From positions 4,464,001-4,528,000 of the forward strand of contig OZ244956.1 of the NCBI GenBank assembly GCA_965222505.1: DNA of 64,000 nt. Direction: 5' to 3'. Both the position numbers and the translations under genes were made by a program. Below, piece by piece: positions 1 through 8,665 of the stretch (position 1 is its first letter; every line of letters begins with the position of its first letter). Source of the stretch: G965222505 sp965222505 (GTDB taxonomy: Bacteria; Bacteroidota; Rhodothermia; Rhodothermales; DATKEJ01). The notes beneath the pieces are model-generated. The model worked only from the letters and a program-made list of their open reading frames with translations, was not told where the DNA came from and ran no database searches.

Positions 1-783
1 ATCTTTGATCCGGACCCCACTAGCACGGCGGGTAACCTGGAGCGCATCGCTGCGCGCATTACGCCACAAACCCGCGTCATTCAGGTCAGCCACGTGACGG
101 CGCCCACAGGCATTCGGATGCCGGTAAAAGCCATTGCTGAATTGGCGCAGGAGCGGGGTCTCTGGTTTCATGTTGATGGGGCCCAATCCGCCGGAATGTT
201 TCCGGTGGACCTGCATGCCATGGGGTGTGACTCGTTCGCGACCAGCGGCCACAAGTGGATGGGCGCACCACATGGCACAGGCATCCTGTACGTCCGAAAG
301 GACCGGCTGGACGAAGTGTGGCCCACCGACGTGGGGGCCTATGCCGATGCCAACTTCACGTTGCCGACCCTGCTGGACTTTAACCCGTCCGCCCAACGCT
401 TTGAGTGCGGCACCCGAGACGCCGCCCAGATCGTCGGGTTTGAAGCCGCGGTACACTTTTTGGAAACCATTGGCATGGAACGCGTTGCGGCGTATGGTCA
501 GGGCCTGGCCCACAGCCTGCAAGATCAACTGCGCGCTATCCCCGGCGTCTCCGTTCTCACCCCGACGCTGCCTGAACTTTCCGGTTCCATCACCACCTTC
601 AAAACCCGGAATGTCCCCTATGATGAACTGAACCTGAAGTTGGGCAAAGACTATCGTTTACGGACCCGTGTGGTTACTGAACAAGGCCTGAATGCGGTCC
701 GGATTTCGACACACATATTTAATAACGAGGCCGAAGTCACGCGTGTGGCAGAAGCCGTAAAACAAATTGTCAATGGTCAATAG
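1..783 (+). CDS. PLP-dependent aminotransferase class V (cysteine desulfurase/isopenicillin-N-epimerase-like), 5'-truncated by window edge
   Basis: The frame is open from base 1, so the N-terminal part lies outside the window. The fragment (260 residues) shows the fold-type I signature of class V aminotransferases: the cofactor-binding FHVDGAQSAG at about residues 57-66 (Asp59) and the Schiff-base lysine in SGHKWMGAPHGTG (Lys85 of the fragment). The C-terminal part has the usual small domain ending with R-I-S-T-H-I-F-N. Class V members act on cysteine, serine or amino-lyase substrates; the subgroup cannot be fixed here, but the epimerase/desulfurase-like branch is the nearest match. The final codons (I-V-N-G-Q-stop) lie inside a heptamer repeat array, so the native C-terminus may have been altered by it. 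It precedes a sugar ABC transporter gene on the same strand. Confidence 0.88.
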   Translation: MFDPDPTSTAGNLERIAARITPQTRVIQVSHVTAPTGIRMPVKAIAELAQERGLWFHVDGAQSAGMFPVDLHAMGCDSFATSGHKWMGAPHGTGILYVRKDRLDEVWPTDVGAYADANFTLPTLLDFNPSAQRFECGTRDAAQIVGFEAAVHFLETIGMERVAAYGQGLAHSLQDQLRAIPGVSVLTPTLPELSGSITTFKTRNVPYDELNLKLGKDYRLRTRVVTEQGLNAVRISTHIFNNEAEVTRVAEAVKQIVNGQ

Positions 784-850
784 TCAATTGTCAATTGTCA
801 ACGGGCGCCAATCATTGACCATTGACAATCGACCATTGACAATCGACCAT
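766..850. repeat. Inverted heptamer-array element, family A (ATTGTCA), 5+5 units, no cargo
   Basis: Left arm 766-800 is five consecutive 7-mers (ATTGTCA, ATGGTCA, ATAGTCA, ATTGTCA, ATTGTCA). After a 15-bp centre (801-815), the right arm 816-850 is five inverted 7-mers (TGACCAT, TGACAAT, CGACCAT, TGACAAT, CGACCAT). The left arm contains the stop codon of the aminotransferase (781-783). The right arm ends 9 bp before the permease start. It could fold into a long hairpin, but the strict 7-bp phase distinguishes it from an ordinary terminator and there is no T-run. Confidence 0.9.
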
Positions 851-859
851 TAAACCACC

Positions 860-1729
860 TTGTCTTCTTCCCCGGCACATACCTCCAAATCCACTCTCAT
901 CCTCACCCATGCTTTCCTGATACTGGGTGCGTTTGTGATGGTGGGGCCGTTGGTCTGGATGGTGTTGACCTCGCTCAAGACCCCGGCCAATGCGGAGGCG
1001 TTTTTTAACACGCCGCACCGGATCGGGGCGGTGCTGACGAATTTATGGCCGGACCCGCTAACCTGGGACAACTACGAGGCCGTTTTTACCGAGCGCCCGA
1101 TGGGATGGTACTATTTCAACAGTGCCCTCTACACGCTGCTCAAGATGATTCCGGCCCTGTTCTTTTGCTCGCTGGCCGGGTTTGTATTTGCCAAGATGAA
1201 ATTTCCGGGGCGGGATGTGATCTTTGGGGCCATCATCATCACCATGATGATTCCGTTTCAGATCAAAATGCTCACGCTGTATGAGATGATGGTGCAGGTC
1301 GGCTGGGTGGATACGTATTGGGGGGTGGTGGTGGTCGGGTTGATGGAGCCGCTGGGTATCTTCTTGTTTCGGCAGACGATCATCGGGATACCGGACAGCC
1401 TCATGGAAGCCGCACGGGTAGACGGGGCCAATACGTTTCAGGTGTACCGCCGGGTCGTGATGCCACTCATCCGGCCCACGATGGCCGCGTACAGCATCTT
1501 TTTGTTCATGTGGTCGTGGAGCGATTTTCTGTGGCCGCTCATTGTACTCAACACCGAAACCTTGAAACCGATTGAGGTTGGCATTCTGAGCTTTTCGGAC
1601 ATTCACAACCCGGAATACGTCAAGATGATGGCGGCCTCCACGGTAGCGGTAGCCCCCATCATTCTGTTTTTCCTGTTGATGCAACGGCAGTTCATCAAAG
1701 GGGTGACCCTGACCGGTCTGAAAGGATAA
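860..1729 (+). CDS. Carbohydrate ABC transporter permease, MalG/LacG type
   Basis: This 289-residue inner-membrane protein has about six hydrophobic segments, and the binding-protein-dependent permease EAA loop is seen as EAARVDGA near residue 183 followed by VMPLIRP. Its size and the short cytoplasmic N-terminus match the MalG-type half of carbohydrate-uptake (CUT1) importers. The start is TTG at 860; an in-frame stop lies just upstream at 851, so no earlier start exists, although the ATG near residue 27 is an alternative. The heptamer repeat runs almost to the start, so the native 5' end may have been disturbed. It is followed after 2 bp by the binding lipoprotein. The partner MalF-type permease and the ATPase are not in the window; the former is probably upstream. 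Confidence 0.93.
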   Translation: MSSSPAHTSKSTLILTHAFLILGAFVMVGPLVWMVLTSLKTPANAEAFFNTPHRIGAVLTNLWPDPLTWDNYEAVFTERPMGWYYFNSALYTLLKMIPALFFCSLAGFVFAKMKFPGRDVIFGAIIITMMIPFQIKMLTLYEMMVQVGWVDTYWGVVVVGLMEPLGIFLFRQTIIGIPDSLMEAARVDGANTFQVYRRVVMPLIRPTMAAYSIFLFMWSWSDFLWPLIVLNTETLKPIEVGILSFSDIHNPEYVKMMAASTVAVAPIILFFLLMQRQFIKGVTLTGLKG

Positions 1730-1731
1730 GC

Positions 1732-3015
1732 ATGAGGTCTCTACCACGTACATATCGAAGCTTGAACTGCGGCCTTCTGGTTGTGCTGATGTTGTTTGCG
1801 GGTTGCCGGGACAGTCAGCCAACTCTCACGGAAGATGGCCGCAAGATCGTTCGGTTTTTCATCCTGCTGATCAGCACCAAACAGGTCGAGTATTTCCAGT
1901 GGGCCGAGCAGGCTTTTGAGGCCGAATACCCGGATGTGGATTTGCGCATCGAACAGTTCCCCGGTTCCTCGCTCAAGGACTTTGAGGTCAAGTTGCGCCT
2001 GCGGTTTGCCAGCGGGACCCCGCCCGATGTGTTTGGTACCACCGAAAGCGTATTCGCCGAACTGGCCCGTTTGGGCCTCCTGGCTCCGGCACCGCAACAC
2101 ATTGTAGACCTCAACAACCAGTCGATTAATGAGATGGCCCGCCGTGCCCCATTCCTGGAGGGCACCAGCTACGGCCTGACCAGCGATGCCGTCTGGACCG
2201 CGCTCTACTACAACAAGCAGATGTTCCGCGAAGCCGGACTGGACCCGGAAAATCCCCCAAAGACCTGGGACGAGCTGATCGACTATGCCGAGAAACTGAC
2301 CCTGTACAACCCGGATGGTACCCTGAAACGGGCCGGGATTTCGCTCCGCAAGACCGGCTTCAAACCGGGCACCGCCGAGAAATGGCTCACCTTCCTGTAT
2401 TCTGCCGGGGGGCAACCGTTTAATGACGAAGGGACCCGTGCCACATTTAACACCGAAGCCGGGCGCACCGCCCTCCAGTTGTACAAAACGATTTTGTTTG
2501 ACAAGCGGCTGGACTCGGTTGACCTCGAAGGGGATCAGCAGGGATTCGGACAGGGGCGGTCTGCCATGTTCATTCGGGAAGCCCATGTCATTCGGTGGCT
2601 GCAACGCAATTATCCCGATCTGGAATTTGGCGTGACGCCGATTCCGGCCCTGAAAGCATCGGTCAGCAACGGTGGGTCGTATTTGTATGTGGTGGGGGTG
2701 GATTCTCCCAACCAGGAAGCAGCCTGGCAGTGGGTCTCTTTTTTGCGCACCCCTGAAGTGTATCAGAAATACCTGGACATTGGCGGCGTGATGCCCTCCA
2801 TCCAATGGGCTGCCGAAAACTACCGGGACGACCCCCATTTGAGTGTCTTCCTGGATCAGGCTGTGGCCCCCACGCCCAACATCCCAAAGGTTGCCCGTGC
2901 ATTGGAAATACTGGGCACCTACATCGAACAATTTTGCTACGGAAAAATCAGCATGGACGATATGCTCACCCGTGCCGAACGCGATGTAACGGCGATAATC
3001 ATGCGGAACAAATAA
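1732..3015 (+). CDS. Sugar ABC transporter substrate-binding lipoprotein (SBP family 1)
   Basis: The 427-residue protein starts with a lipoprotein signal peptide ending in the lipobox LFAGC (Cys25), so it should be membrane-anchored outside the inner membrane. The mature part is a family 1 extracellular solute-binding protein: two-lobed pattern, an early VEYFQWAEQAFEAEYPDV segment, and the typical ALYYNKQMFREAGLDP and PKTWDELIDYAEKL motifs near residues 160-190. It captures an oligosaccharide or sugar for the permease encoded 2 bp upstream; the ligand is not identifiable. The neighbouring isomerase, oxidoreductase and hydrolase genes suggest a plant- or algal-type sugar derivative. Confidence 0.94.
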   Translation: MRSLPRTYRSLNCGLLVVLMLFAGCRDSQPTLTEDGRKIVRFFILLISTKQVEYFQWAEQAFEAEYPDVDLRIEQFPGSSLKDFEVKLRLRFASGTPPDVFGTTESVFAELARLGLLAPAPQHIVDLNNQSINEMARRAPFLEGTSYGLTSDAVWTALYYNKQMFREAGLDPENPPKTWDELIDYAEKLTLYNPDGTLKRAGISLRKTGFKPGTAEKWLTFLYSAGGQPFNDEGTRATFNTEAGRTALQLYKTILFDKRLDSVDLEGDQQGFGQGRSAMFIREAHVIRWLQRNYPDLEFGVTPIPALKASVSNGGSYLYVVGVDSPNQEAAWQWVSFLRTPEVYQKYLDIGGVMPSIQWAAENYRDDPHLSVFLDQAVAPTPNIPKVARALEILGTYIEQFCYGKISMDDMLTRAERDVTAIIMRNK

Positions 3016-3023
3016 CCCAAACC

Positions 3024-3821
3024 ATGCACATCGGCATTGTGACAGATGAAGTGGCCCGGCACCTGGAAACGGCGCTGGAGATCTTGGCAGGCTGGGGCCT
3101 GACCCGGTTCGAGCTACGCGAAGGGGAAGATGCCCGGTTTCCGGCCTTTACCCCCGCAGAGGTTGAGGCCGTGGAAACCGCGCTGCGCGATGGGGCACAG
3201 GTTACTGCTGTTTCTCCGGGGTTGTTCAAGGGCCATGCCGCCGATACGCACAGACTGCGCGATGAACTTGAAAACCGGCTGCCTCGCGCCATTGAACTGG
3301 CCCTGCGTTTCGAGGCCCCCATGCTGATTTTGTTCGGCTTTGAACACGAAGGGTCACCTGATCTGGGAAACCGCGTTACCGTGTTGCGGGCATTTGAGCA
3401 GGCCGGAGAAGCTGCCGCCGCCGCAGGGCTTACCGTGGCGCTGGAGAACGAGCCCCGGTTCTGGATCGACCGACCCGCTGACATTGTCGATTTACTCGGC
3501 GAACTGGACCATCCGGCGGTGCGCATCAACTGGGACCCGGCCAACCAACATTGGGGGGGGCTGGAACCGACCCGCGCCCACGTCGAACAACTAGCGTCCT
3601 ACATCGCCAACGTACACGTGAAAGATTTTACCCCGGACGACCTCAAGGTGCCCTGGCGGCCATTGGGCCGGGGCATTACACCCTGGGCCAATCTGCTTCA
3701 ATGGCTGAAAGCAGAAATAGCCCTGGGGCATCTGACCATTGAAACCCACTGCGAACCCCTCATCGAAAACAGTCGGGAGAGCCTGGATCACTTGCAGGCT
3801 TTACTGGCCCAAACTGTATGA
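3024..3821 (+). CDS. Sugar phosphate isomerase/epimerase (xylose-isomerase-like TIM barrel)
   Basis: This 265-residue soluble protein belongs to the AP-endonuclease-2/xylose-isomerase-like TIM barrel superfamily. Metal-ligand strands are visible: the Glu in VALENEP, the Asp/Asn in NWDPAN, the His in NVHVKDF and the Glu in TIETHCEP. Members isomerise or epimerise keto-sugars and related polyols with a divalent metal. The ATG at 3024 is chosen because it opens the typical first strand (MHIGIVTDEV) and sits 8 bp after the binding-protein stop; the longer frame from 2805 lies inside that gene. It overlaps the next gene by an ATGA junction, so the genes are probably co-translated. Confidence 0.92.
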   Translation: MHIGIVTDEVARHLETALEILAGWGLTRFELREGEDARFPAFTPAEVEAVETALRDGAQVTAVSPGLFKGHAADTHRLRDELENRLPRAIELALRFEAPMLILFGFEHEGSPDLGNRVTVLRAFEQAGEAAAAAGLTVALENEPRFWIDRPADIVDLLGELDHPAVRINWDPANQHWGGLEPTRAHVEQLASYIANVHVKDFTPDDLKVPWRPLGRGITPWANLLQWLKAEIALGHLTIETHCEPLIENSRESLDHLQALLAQTV

Positions 3822-4861
3822 ACAACCAACCCATACGTATCGCCCTGGTCGGCCTTGGCGGGCACGGGCAATTTATTCAGAACGCCCTCGCGCAGGTCGA
3901 GACCTTGCAGGTGGCTGCGGTGTACGATCCCAACGACACCGAAGCCCAGGCGGCAGCGGCCCGTTTCGACTGTCCGGCTGCCCCGTCCTATGAGGCTTTG
4001 TTGGCTGATGACACGCTGGATGCCGTTGCGTTGATCACACCCAACTTTACACACCGCACCATGGCCGAGGCGGCTTTTGCAGCAGGTTTGCACGTGTTTG
4101 TTGAAAAACCCATCGCCAATACCCTTGAAGATGGCCAAGCCATCCTGGAGGCCGCCGAGCGTGCCGGGAAATGGTTGATGGTGGGGCAAAACATGCGGTT
4201 TGGCAAGGGGCCACGGCTGGCCCGTCAGTTTATTGAGGCCGGCAAGATTGGGGAGGTGGTAAGCATTGAACTTCATTTCTCGGCGAACAATACGCCGCAT
4301 CTCCCCAAAACATCCTGGCGGCTCAATCCCGATCTGTGCCCTTTGATGCCGGTAATGCAACTGGCCGTCCACGGGTTTGACCTGGTCCACTACATGGTCG
4401 AGCCCATACGCGCCGTACAGGCGATGGCCCGCGCGGTCACCACGCCCCCTGAAGTGGTCGATAGCGTCAATGCCATTTTCCAGACGGAGTCCGGCATCCT
4501 CGGCACCATGATCAGCAATTATTGTACGCAGGTGATCTTTGAGTTTCGTGTTGCCGGCACGAAAGGTAGCATCTGGGGGACCCCGCATCGCTTCTGGATG
4601 CGCGCCTCGGAGGATACCAATTCCCAGGGTGAAGGCCCCACTGAAGACTACGACTATCGAGATTACGACCCGGAAACCTTCGCGCTGGAATTTGTTGATT
4701 TCGCCCAGGCCATTCAAGAGGACCGCCCGCCCGAAATCGACGGGGCAGCCGGCATGCGTGCCCTGGCCGTGGTCGAGGCCATGCTGGAAAGCACCCGGAC
4801 GGGGCAGCGTGTATCCATTCCTGCTTTTACTACACCCGTTAACCCTTCCGTAGCCTTATGA
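3818..4861 (+). CDS. Gfo/Idh/MocA family NAD(P)-dependent oxidoreductase (copy 1)
   Basis: The 347-residue protein has an N-terminal Rossmann fold (IALVGLGGHGQ) and the family hallmark EKP at residues 96-98, where Lys97 is the expected catalytic residue. A C-terminal alpha/beta dimerisation domain follows. Members oxidise or reduce hydroxyls on sugars, inositols or sugar acids. Both ends use ATGA overlaps with the neighbouring genes (3818-3821 and 4858-4861), which supports a single transcript with the isomerase and the downstream secreted helical protein. The substrate is unknown. Confidence 0.94.
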   Translation: MNNQPIRIALVGLGGHGQFIQNALAQVETLQVAAVYDPNDTEAQAAAARFDCPAAPSYEALLADDTLDAVALITPNFTHRTMAEAAFAAGLHVFVEKPIANTLEDGQAILEAAERAGKWLMVGQNMRFGKGPRLARQFIEAGKIGEVVSIELHFSANNTPHLPKTSWRLNPDLCPLMPVMQLAVHGFDLVHYMVEPIRAVQAMARAVTTPPEVVDSVNAIFQTESGILGTMISNYCTQVIFEFRVAGTKGSIWGTPHRFWMRASEDTNSQGEGPTEDYDYRDYDPETFALEFVDFAQAIQEDRPPEIDGAAGMRALAVVEAMLESTRTGQRVSIPAFTTPVNPSVAL

Positions 4862-6675
4862 AAAGGAGCATTCCCTATGTTTTCCTGTTGCTGATGTTGT
4901 GCTGGGTTCTCCCTGTACAGGCACAGGCCCCCCTTCGTGCCGGGGATTATTACGGCAGGTTCGATGCCCGGTCTGACCGCCTCATCCAATACTTTGCCGA
5001 CCGTATTCCCGCGGACGATACCGAACGGGGGGGGTACTGGGACATCTCGGCCAAACTGTTGATGGATCAGGACCTCGACTGGGTCGTGGCCCGGCTGGAT
5101 ACGCTCATGCAAAATCCGCGTGGGGACATGTTCTGGATGTACCCCTTCACGACGGTGTACTTTGCCGGACGGGATCGACTACCTGAGGATACGCGGGTGC
5201 GGATGCGTGACCTCTGGCGGACGTACATGCCCTATCGGGGCGATACGGAAAACCACTGGCTGATGTACTACGCCACGCTCTATCTGATGAGCCAGGAGTA
5301 TCCGGAAGATGATGGCATGAAATGGTATACCGGCAAATCGTCCGCAGAAAACATGGCTGAGGCCGATGATTACATCCAACACTGGATGGACCTTACCACG
5401 ACCATCGGCCAGGGGGAATATGACTCCCCAGGGTATTTCCGCGTCTACATCGCCCCGCTGGCCTTGCTCCACGGGTTTGCCAAGGATCCTGCCATGCGGC
5501 GGCGCGCCCAGATGATGCTCGATTACCTGATCGCCGACTTTGCCGTGGAATCGCTCAACGGCATGTACGGTGGGGCACACAGCCGGGTCTACGAGCGCGA
5601 AGTGGTGGAACCCTACCGTGTGGCAAGTACCCAACTCACCTGGTTGTTGTTTGGGAATGTGGACTTCAGACCCAGTGGAGACACCATCATTCTGGCCATC
5701 AGCGGGTACCGCCCCCCCGAGATTCTGAACTTCATCGCGACCGACCGGAGCACGCCGTACGTCCATACCGAATACAAACGGACCCGGCACCGCATCCGGA
5801 ACAGCGAAGTCAAAAATGCGCCGGTATATAAGTACACGAAGATGCGGAAAGAGTATGTGCTGGGTTCGAGCCAGGGGGGGCTGTTGCAACCCATCCAGCA
5901 ACAAACCTGGGACCTCACCTGGGCCGTACCGGGTACGCCGGAGGGTATGCACAATACCTTCTTTGCCCTGCATCCCTACTCATCGCCGTTTGAGGGCACC
6001 ATGTATTTCTCTGAGCAGTGGGACCTCGTCACCGAACTCATCGTGCGGTCCAAAAAGGAATACGATTCTCCCGACAAATGGACGGGTGGCTCGCCCTACG
6101 AGCAGGTGGTCCAGCATGAAGATGCCCTGATTGCCCTCTATAACATTCCTGAAGGTACGCGCTTTGAACACATCACCGGCTTTTTCTCGAAAGATTTGTC
6201 GCTTCGGGAAGAGGATGAATCCGGCTGGATTTTTGCCCGAGGCGGTGATGCCCTCATCGCATTTTATCCCCTGGCGCCCTATCGGTGGCAGGAAGAGGAA
6301 ACGGGTGATTGGCGCTTCCACAGCCAACGGTTGAAAAACGGCTATGTGGTACAGACGGCCCCCGCTTCTGCCTATAAAAGTGTAGACGCGTTCAAAGCCG
6401 CCGTGCGGGGCCTGCCCCTGACGGCTGAGCGCAGGCCGGTCCCGTCTGTGACCTTTACAAGCCTGGACGGCACCGAAATGGCAGCTACCTATGGGGAAAT
6501 CCCTTCCCTCAATGGGGTACCCGTGGATTACGAAAACTGGAAACTCTATGGGGGGCCGTTTCTCAATGCCGACCGTGGCAGCCGAAAACTGGAACTCCGC
6601 TACGGAAATCGGGTGCGGGAACTGGATTTCAACACGCTTACCATCACTGACCGCATTTTAACCGAGGCCAATTAG
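4858..6675 (+). CDS. Secreted protein of unrecognised family ('RGDTENHW' helical protein), copy 1
   Basis: I do not recognise a named family. The 605-residue protein has a cleavable Sec signal peptide (residues 1 to about 23, ending VQAQA), then a mainly helical half with paired aromatic helices, and a more strand-like second half. The helical region contains RGDTENHW at 127-134 and MMLDYLIADFAVESLNG near 220. That pattern resembles the alpha/alpha-toroid of polysaccharide lyases and heparinase II/III-like proteins with a C-terminal beta-domain, but this is only an architectural guess. A clear paralogue without a signal peptide is at 20126-21874; both share RGDTENHW, SPDKWTGGSP and QHED. It overlaps the preceding oxidoreductase by ATGA and the BNR gene follows after 1 bp, so a role in glycan handling outside the cytoplasm is inferred. 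Confidence 0.85.
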   Translation: MKRSIPYVFLLLMLCWVLPVQAQAPLRAGDYYGRFDARSDRLIQYFADRIPADDTERGGYWDISAKLLMDQDLDWVVARLDTLMQNPRGDMFWMYPFTTVYFAGRDRLPEDTRVRMRDLWRTYMPYRGDTENHWLMYYATLYLMSQEYPEDDGMKWYTGKSSAENMAEADDYIQHWMDLTTTIGQGEYDSPGYFRVYIAPLALLHGFAKDPAMRRRAQMMLDYLIADFAVESLNGMYGGAHSRVYEREVVEPYRVASTQLTWLLFGNVDFRPSGDTIILAISGYRPPEILNFIATDRSTPYVHTEYKRTRHRIRNSEVKNAPVYKYTKMRKEYVLGSSQGGLLQPIQQQTWDLTWAVPGTPEGMHNTFFALHPYSSPFEGTMYFSEQWDLVTELIVRSKKEYDSPDKWTGGSPYEQVVQHEDALIALYNIPEGTRFEHITGFFSKDLSLREEDESGWIFARGGDALIAFYPLAPYRWQEEETGDWRFHSQRLKNGYVVQTAPASAYKSVDAFKAAVRGLPLTAERRPVPSVTFTSLDGTEMAATYGEIPSLNGVPVDYENWKLYGGPFLNADRGSRKLELRYGNRVRELDFNTLTITDRILTEAN

Positions 6676-6676
6676 T

Positions 6677-7654
6677 ATGCGATATCTTGTCTTTTTCTTG
6701 TCGCTCTTGTTGATGCCGGTATGCGCAAATGGACAGACCGACCTGTTTGGCGGATTGATCCGCACCAAGGGATACGTCGTGGGCGCAAAGCTCTCGGCCA
6801 GTGGCCTGCATCAAATGATCGGGGATACCACCTGGAATCACATCGGGTTGAACCATCCCCAGTTGAAGGGCATCGCCGCCGATCCCATGCACCCGGACAC
6901 CCTGTATCTGGCTTGCGGGAATGGCATACTACGCTCCTACGATGGGGGGACGCACTGGCGTATTACAACCGGCTGGGAAGTGACCGAGGTTCAGGACGTG
7001 GCTGTTGATCCTACCGATCCGGCCCAAATTTACGCGGCATCCTCCTACGGCGTGTGGCGCTCCGCTGATCGAGGGGAGACGTGGGTGGAAGCCACCGGTG
7101 GCCTACCGAAGAAATACACACAAGTCGTCAAGGTCGATGCCGAGGGCCATGTTTTAATTGGCACCGAAGGCGGGGTATACCGGTCGATAGACAAAGGCGT
7201 GACCTGGCAATCGGTGGGGCCGAAGGATGTGCATATCCTGGCCCTTGCCCAGAGCGCAGCCCAGCCGAACCGATGGATTGCGGGTACGCAAAAACAGGGC
7301 GTGTTGCTCTCGTACGATGGGGGGAACACCTGGAACCGCGTCGGTGGCAATATGGCTAACGCACACATCTACTCCGTCAGTTTCCATCCTACTACTCCGG
7401 ATCGTATTGTTGCCGGTGGGTGGGACACCGGTTTGATGATGAGTACCAACGGGGGCAAAAAGTGGAAACGGTACACAAAAGGATTGCCGGTACCCCATCT
7501 GTACCAGGTCCTCTTCGATGCCTATACCCCGGATCGGCTCTGGGTAGCCACGGTGGAAGCCGGCCTGTTCCGGTCAGACGACTTCGGCGCCCATTGGGAA
7601 TACGCCGGCCTGGATGGCACGCTGATTTTTGAATTAACGCATTTGAGACGGTAG
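6677..7654 (+). CDS. Secreted BNR/sortilin-type beta-propeller protein, copy 1
   Basis: The 325-residue protein has a signal peptide (about 1-20, ending CANGQ) followed by about six repeats with the Asp-box/BNR pattern, for example SYDGGTHW, SADRGETW, SIDKGVTW, SYDGGNTW, STNGGKKW and SDDFGAHW, alternating with DPTDP-type turns. Such repeats build beta-propellers of the sortilin/WD40-like superfamily used in binding or as sialidase-like scaffolds; no catalytic residues were identified. Its paralogue at 19197-20123 lacks a signal peptide. The start lies 1 bp after the stop of the helical protein, making the two an obligate-looking pair. Confidence 0.9.
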   Translation: MRYLVFFLSLLLMPVCANGQTDLFGGLIRTKGYVVGAKLSASGLHQMIGDTTWNHIGLNHPQLKGIAADPMHPDTLYLACGNGILRSYDGGTHWRITTGWEVTEVQDVAVDPTDPAQIYAASSYGVWRSADRGETWVEATGGLPKKYTQVVKVDAEGHVLIGTEGGVYRSIDKGVTWQSVGPKDVHILALAQSAAQPNRWIAGTQKQGVLLSYDGGNTWNRVGGNMANAHIYSVSFHPTTPDRIVAGGWDTGLMMSTNGGKKWKRYTKGLPVPHLYQVLFDAYTPDRLWVATVEAGLFRSDDFGAHWEYAGLDGTLIFELTHLRR

Positions 7655-7663
7655 TCTTGATCT

Positions 7664-7806
7664 GTTGCGTAATGCGTGTTGCGTGATCTTGCTCCGACAT
7701 GTTTTGCCATAATTACTGTTAACCGAGTATTCGGCCAAGATGGTCATAGCCTGCTTCACGCAACACGCAACACGTTTTTGGCACTACGCAACACATATTA
7801 CACAAC
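7664..7806. repeat. Inverted heptamer-array element, family B (GTTGCGT)
   Basis: Left arm 7664-7684 is GTTGCGT, AATGCGT, GTTGCGT. A centre of about 73 bp follows. The right arm from 7758 has two ACGCAAC units, then further degenerate units (ACGCAAC at 7786, ACACAAC at 7800). The centre contains AGTATTCGGCCA, which recurs in the family B element at 63516-63620. It fills the gap between the BNR gene and the dioxygenase gene. Confidence 0.85.
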
Positions 7807-7821
7807 ATAAACCCAAACCTT

Positions 7822-8646
7822 ATGCAAGTAATAGACCAGGCCCTGTTCCAGGGTACTTATGAAGTGACGAAGGCGCAGGTGGACTTTTACCGGGCCAACG
7901 GCTACGTGTATTGCCCCGGCGTGCTTTCGATGGAAGAAGTCGAGACGCTGCGGACGGCATTGGCCGAGGCTATGGAAAAGCGCGCCGGGCATGTACGCGA
8001 CCTGGCCGCAGCCGGTGAAGACATCAGCAATAAGCAAGATAAAATCCTGCAAATGCTCAACCTGTGGGAGCACAGCGATGTGTTCAAGGCTTACGCAACA
8101 AGCCCACGGTTGGCTGCCATTGCGCAACGTCTGACGGGTAGTGATTCCATTCATCTGTTTCATGACCAGGCGCTGGTCAAGAAGCCGGGGCCAAGCGCGC
8201 CTTCGCCGTGGCACCAGGACCAACCATATTGGCCGTCGAAAGAGGGGGGGATGCTGAGTTGCTGGATGGCACTCGACGATGTGACCGTAGACCGAGGGGC
8301 CATGCACTTTATCCCGGAATCCCACACCTGGGGCGAGTTTGATCCGGTATCATTTACCGGGGATGGGGAGGCCCTGTTTAAGCAACTGCCCGAGGATCTG
8401 AAATCCAAATGGACCCCTGTGCCCGTAGAATACAAAGCCGGGGATTGTACCTGGCACCACGGGCAGACCTTCCATTTCACCCGCCCCAATACCACCCCGC
8501 AAACCCGGCGTGCTATTGCTACCATTTACATCCCCGACGGTGTCAACTACGCCGCCGATGAAAAAATGGAACACCCGTTTTCGCCAACCATCACCAGCCT
8601 AAAAGGAGAGCCGCTACGAGGCTCGAAATTCCTCCGCCTGATCTAA
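7822..8646 (+). CDS. Phytanoyl-CoA dioxygenase (PhyH)-family Fe(II)/2-oxoglutarate oxygenase, copy 1
   Basis: The 274-residue protein shows the PhyH double-stranded beta-helix fold. The iron facial triad is visible: His131 and Asp133 in WHQDQPYW and the distal His in GQTFHFTRPN (about His218), with a following Arg-rich segment for 2-oxoglutarate. Members hydroxylate unactivated carbons of lipids, amino acids or small natural products; bacterial paralogues in sugar clusters have mostly unknown substrates. It follows the helical protein/BNR pair and precedes the GH88-like gene, so it may modify a sugar or aglycone in the same pathway. Confidence 0.92.
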   Translation: MQVIDQALFQGTYEVTKAQVDFYRANGYVYCPGVLSMEEVETLRTALAEAMEKRAGHVRDLAAAGEDISNKQDKILQMLNLWEHSDVFKAYATSPRLAAIAQRLTGSDSIHLFHDQALVKKPGPSAPSPWHQDQPYWPSKEGGMLSCWMALDDVTVDRGAMHFIPESHTWGEFDPVSFTGDGEALFKQLPEDLKSKWTPVPVEYKAGDCTWHHGQTFHFTRPNTTPQTRRAIATIYIPDGVNYAADEKMEHPFSPTITSLKGEPLRGSKFLRLI

Positions 8647-8665
8647 CACCGCTAACACAGCCAGC

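Noticed and set aside
1058..1822. Minus-strand frame of 254 residues opposite the permease
   Set aside because: No family features; the plus-strand permease and lipoprotein are certain and fully overlap it.
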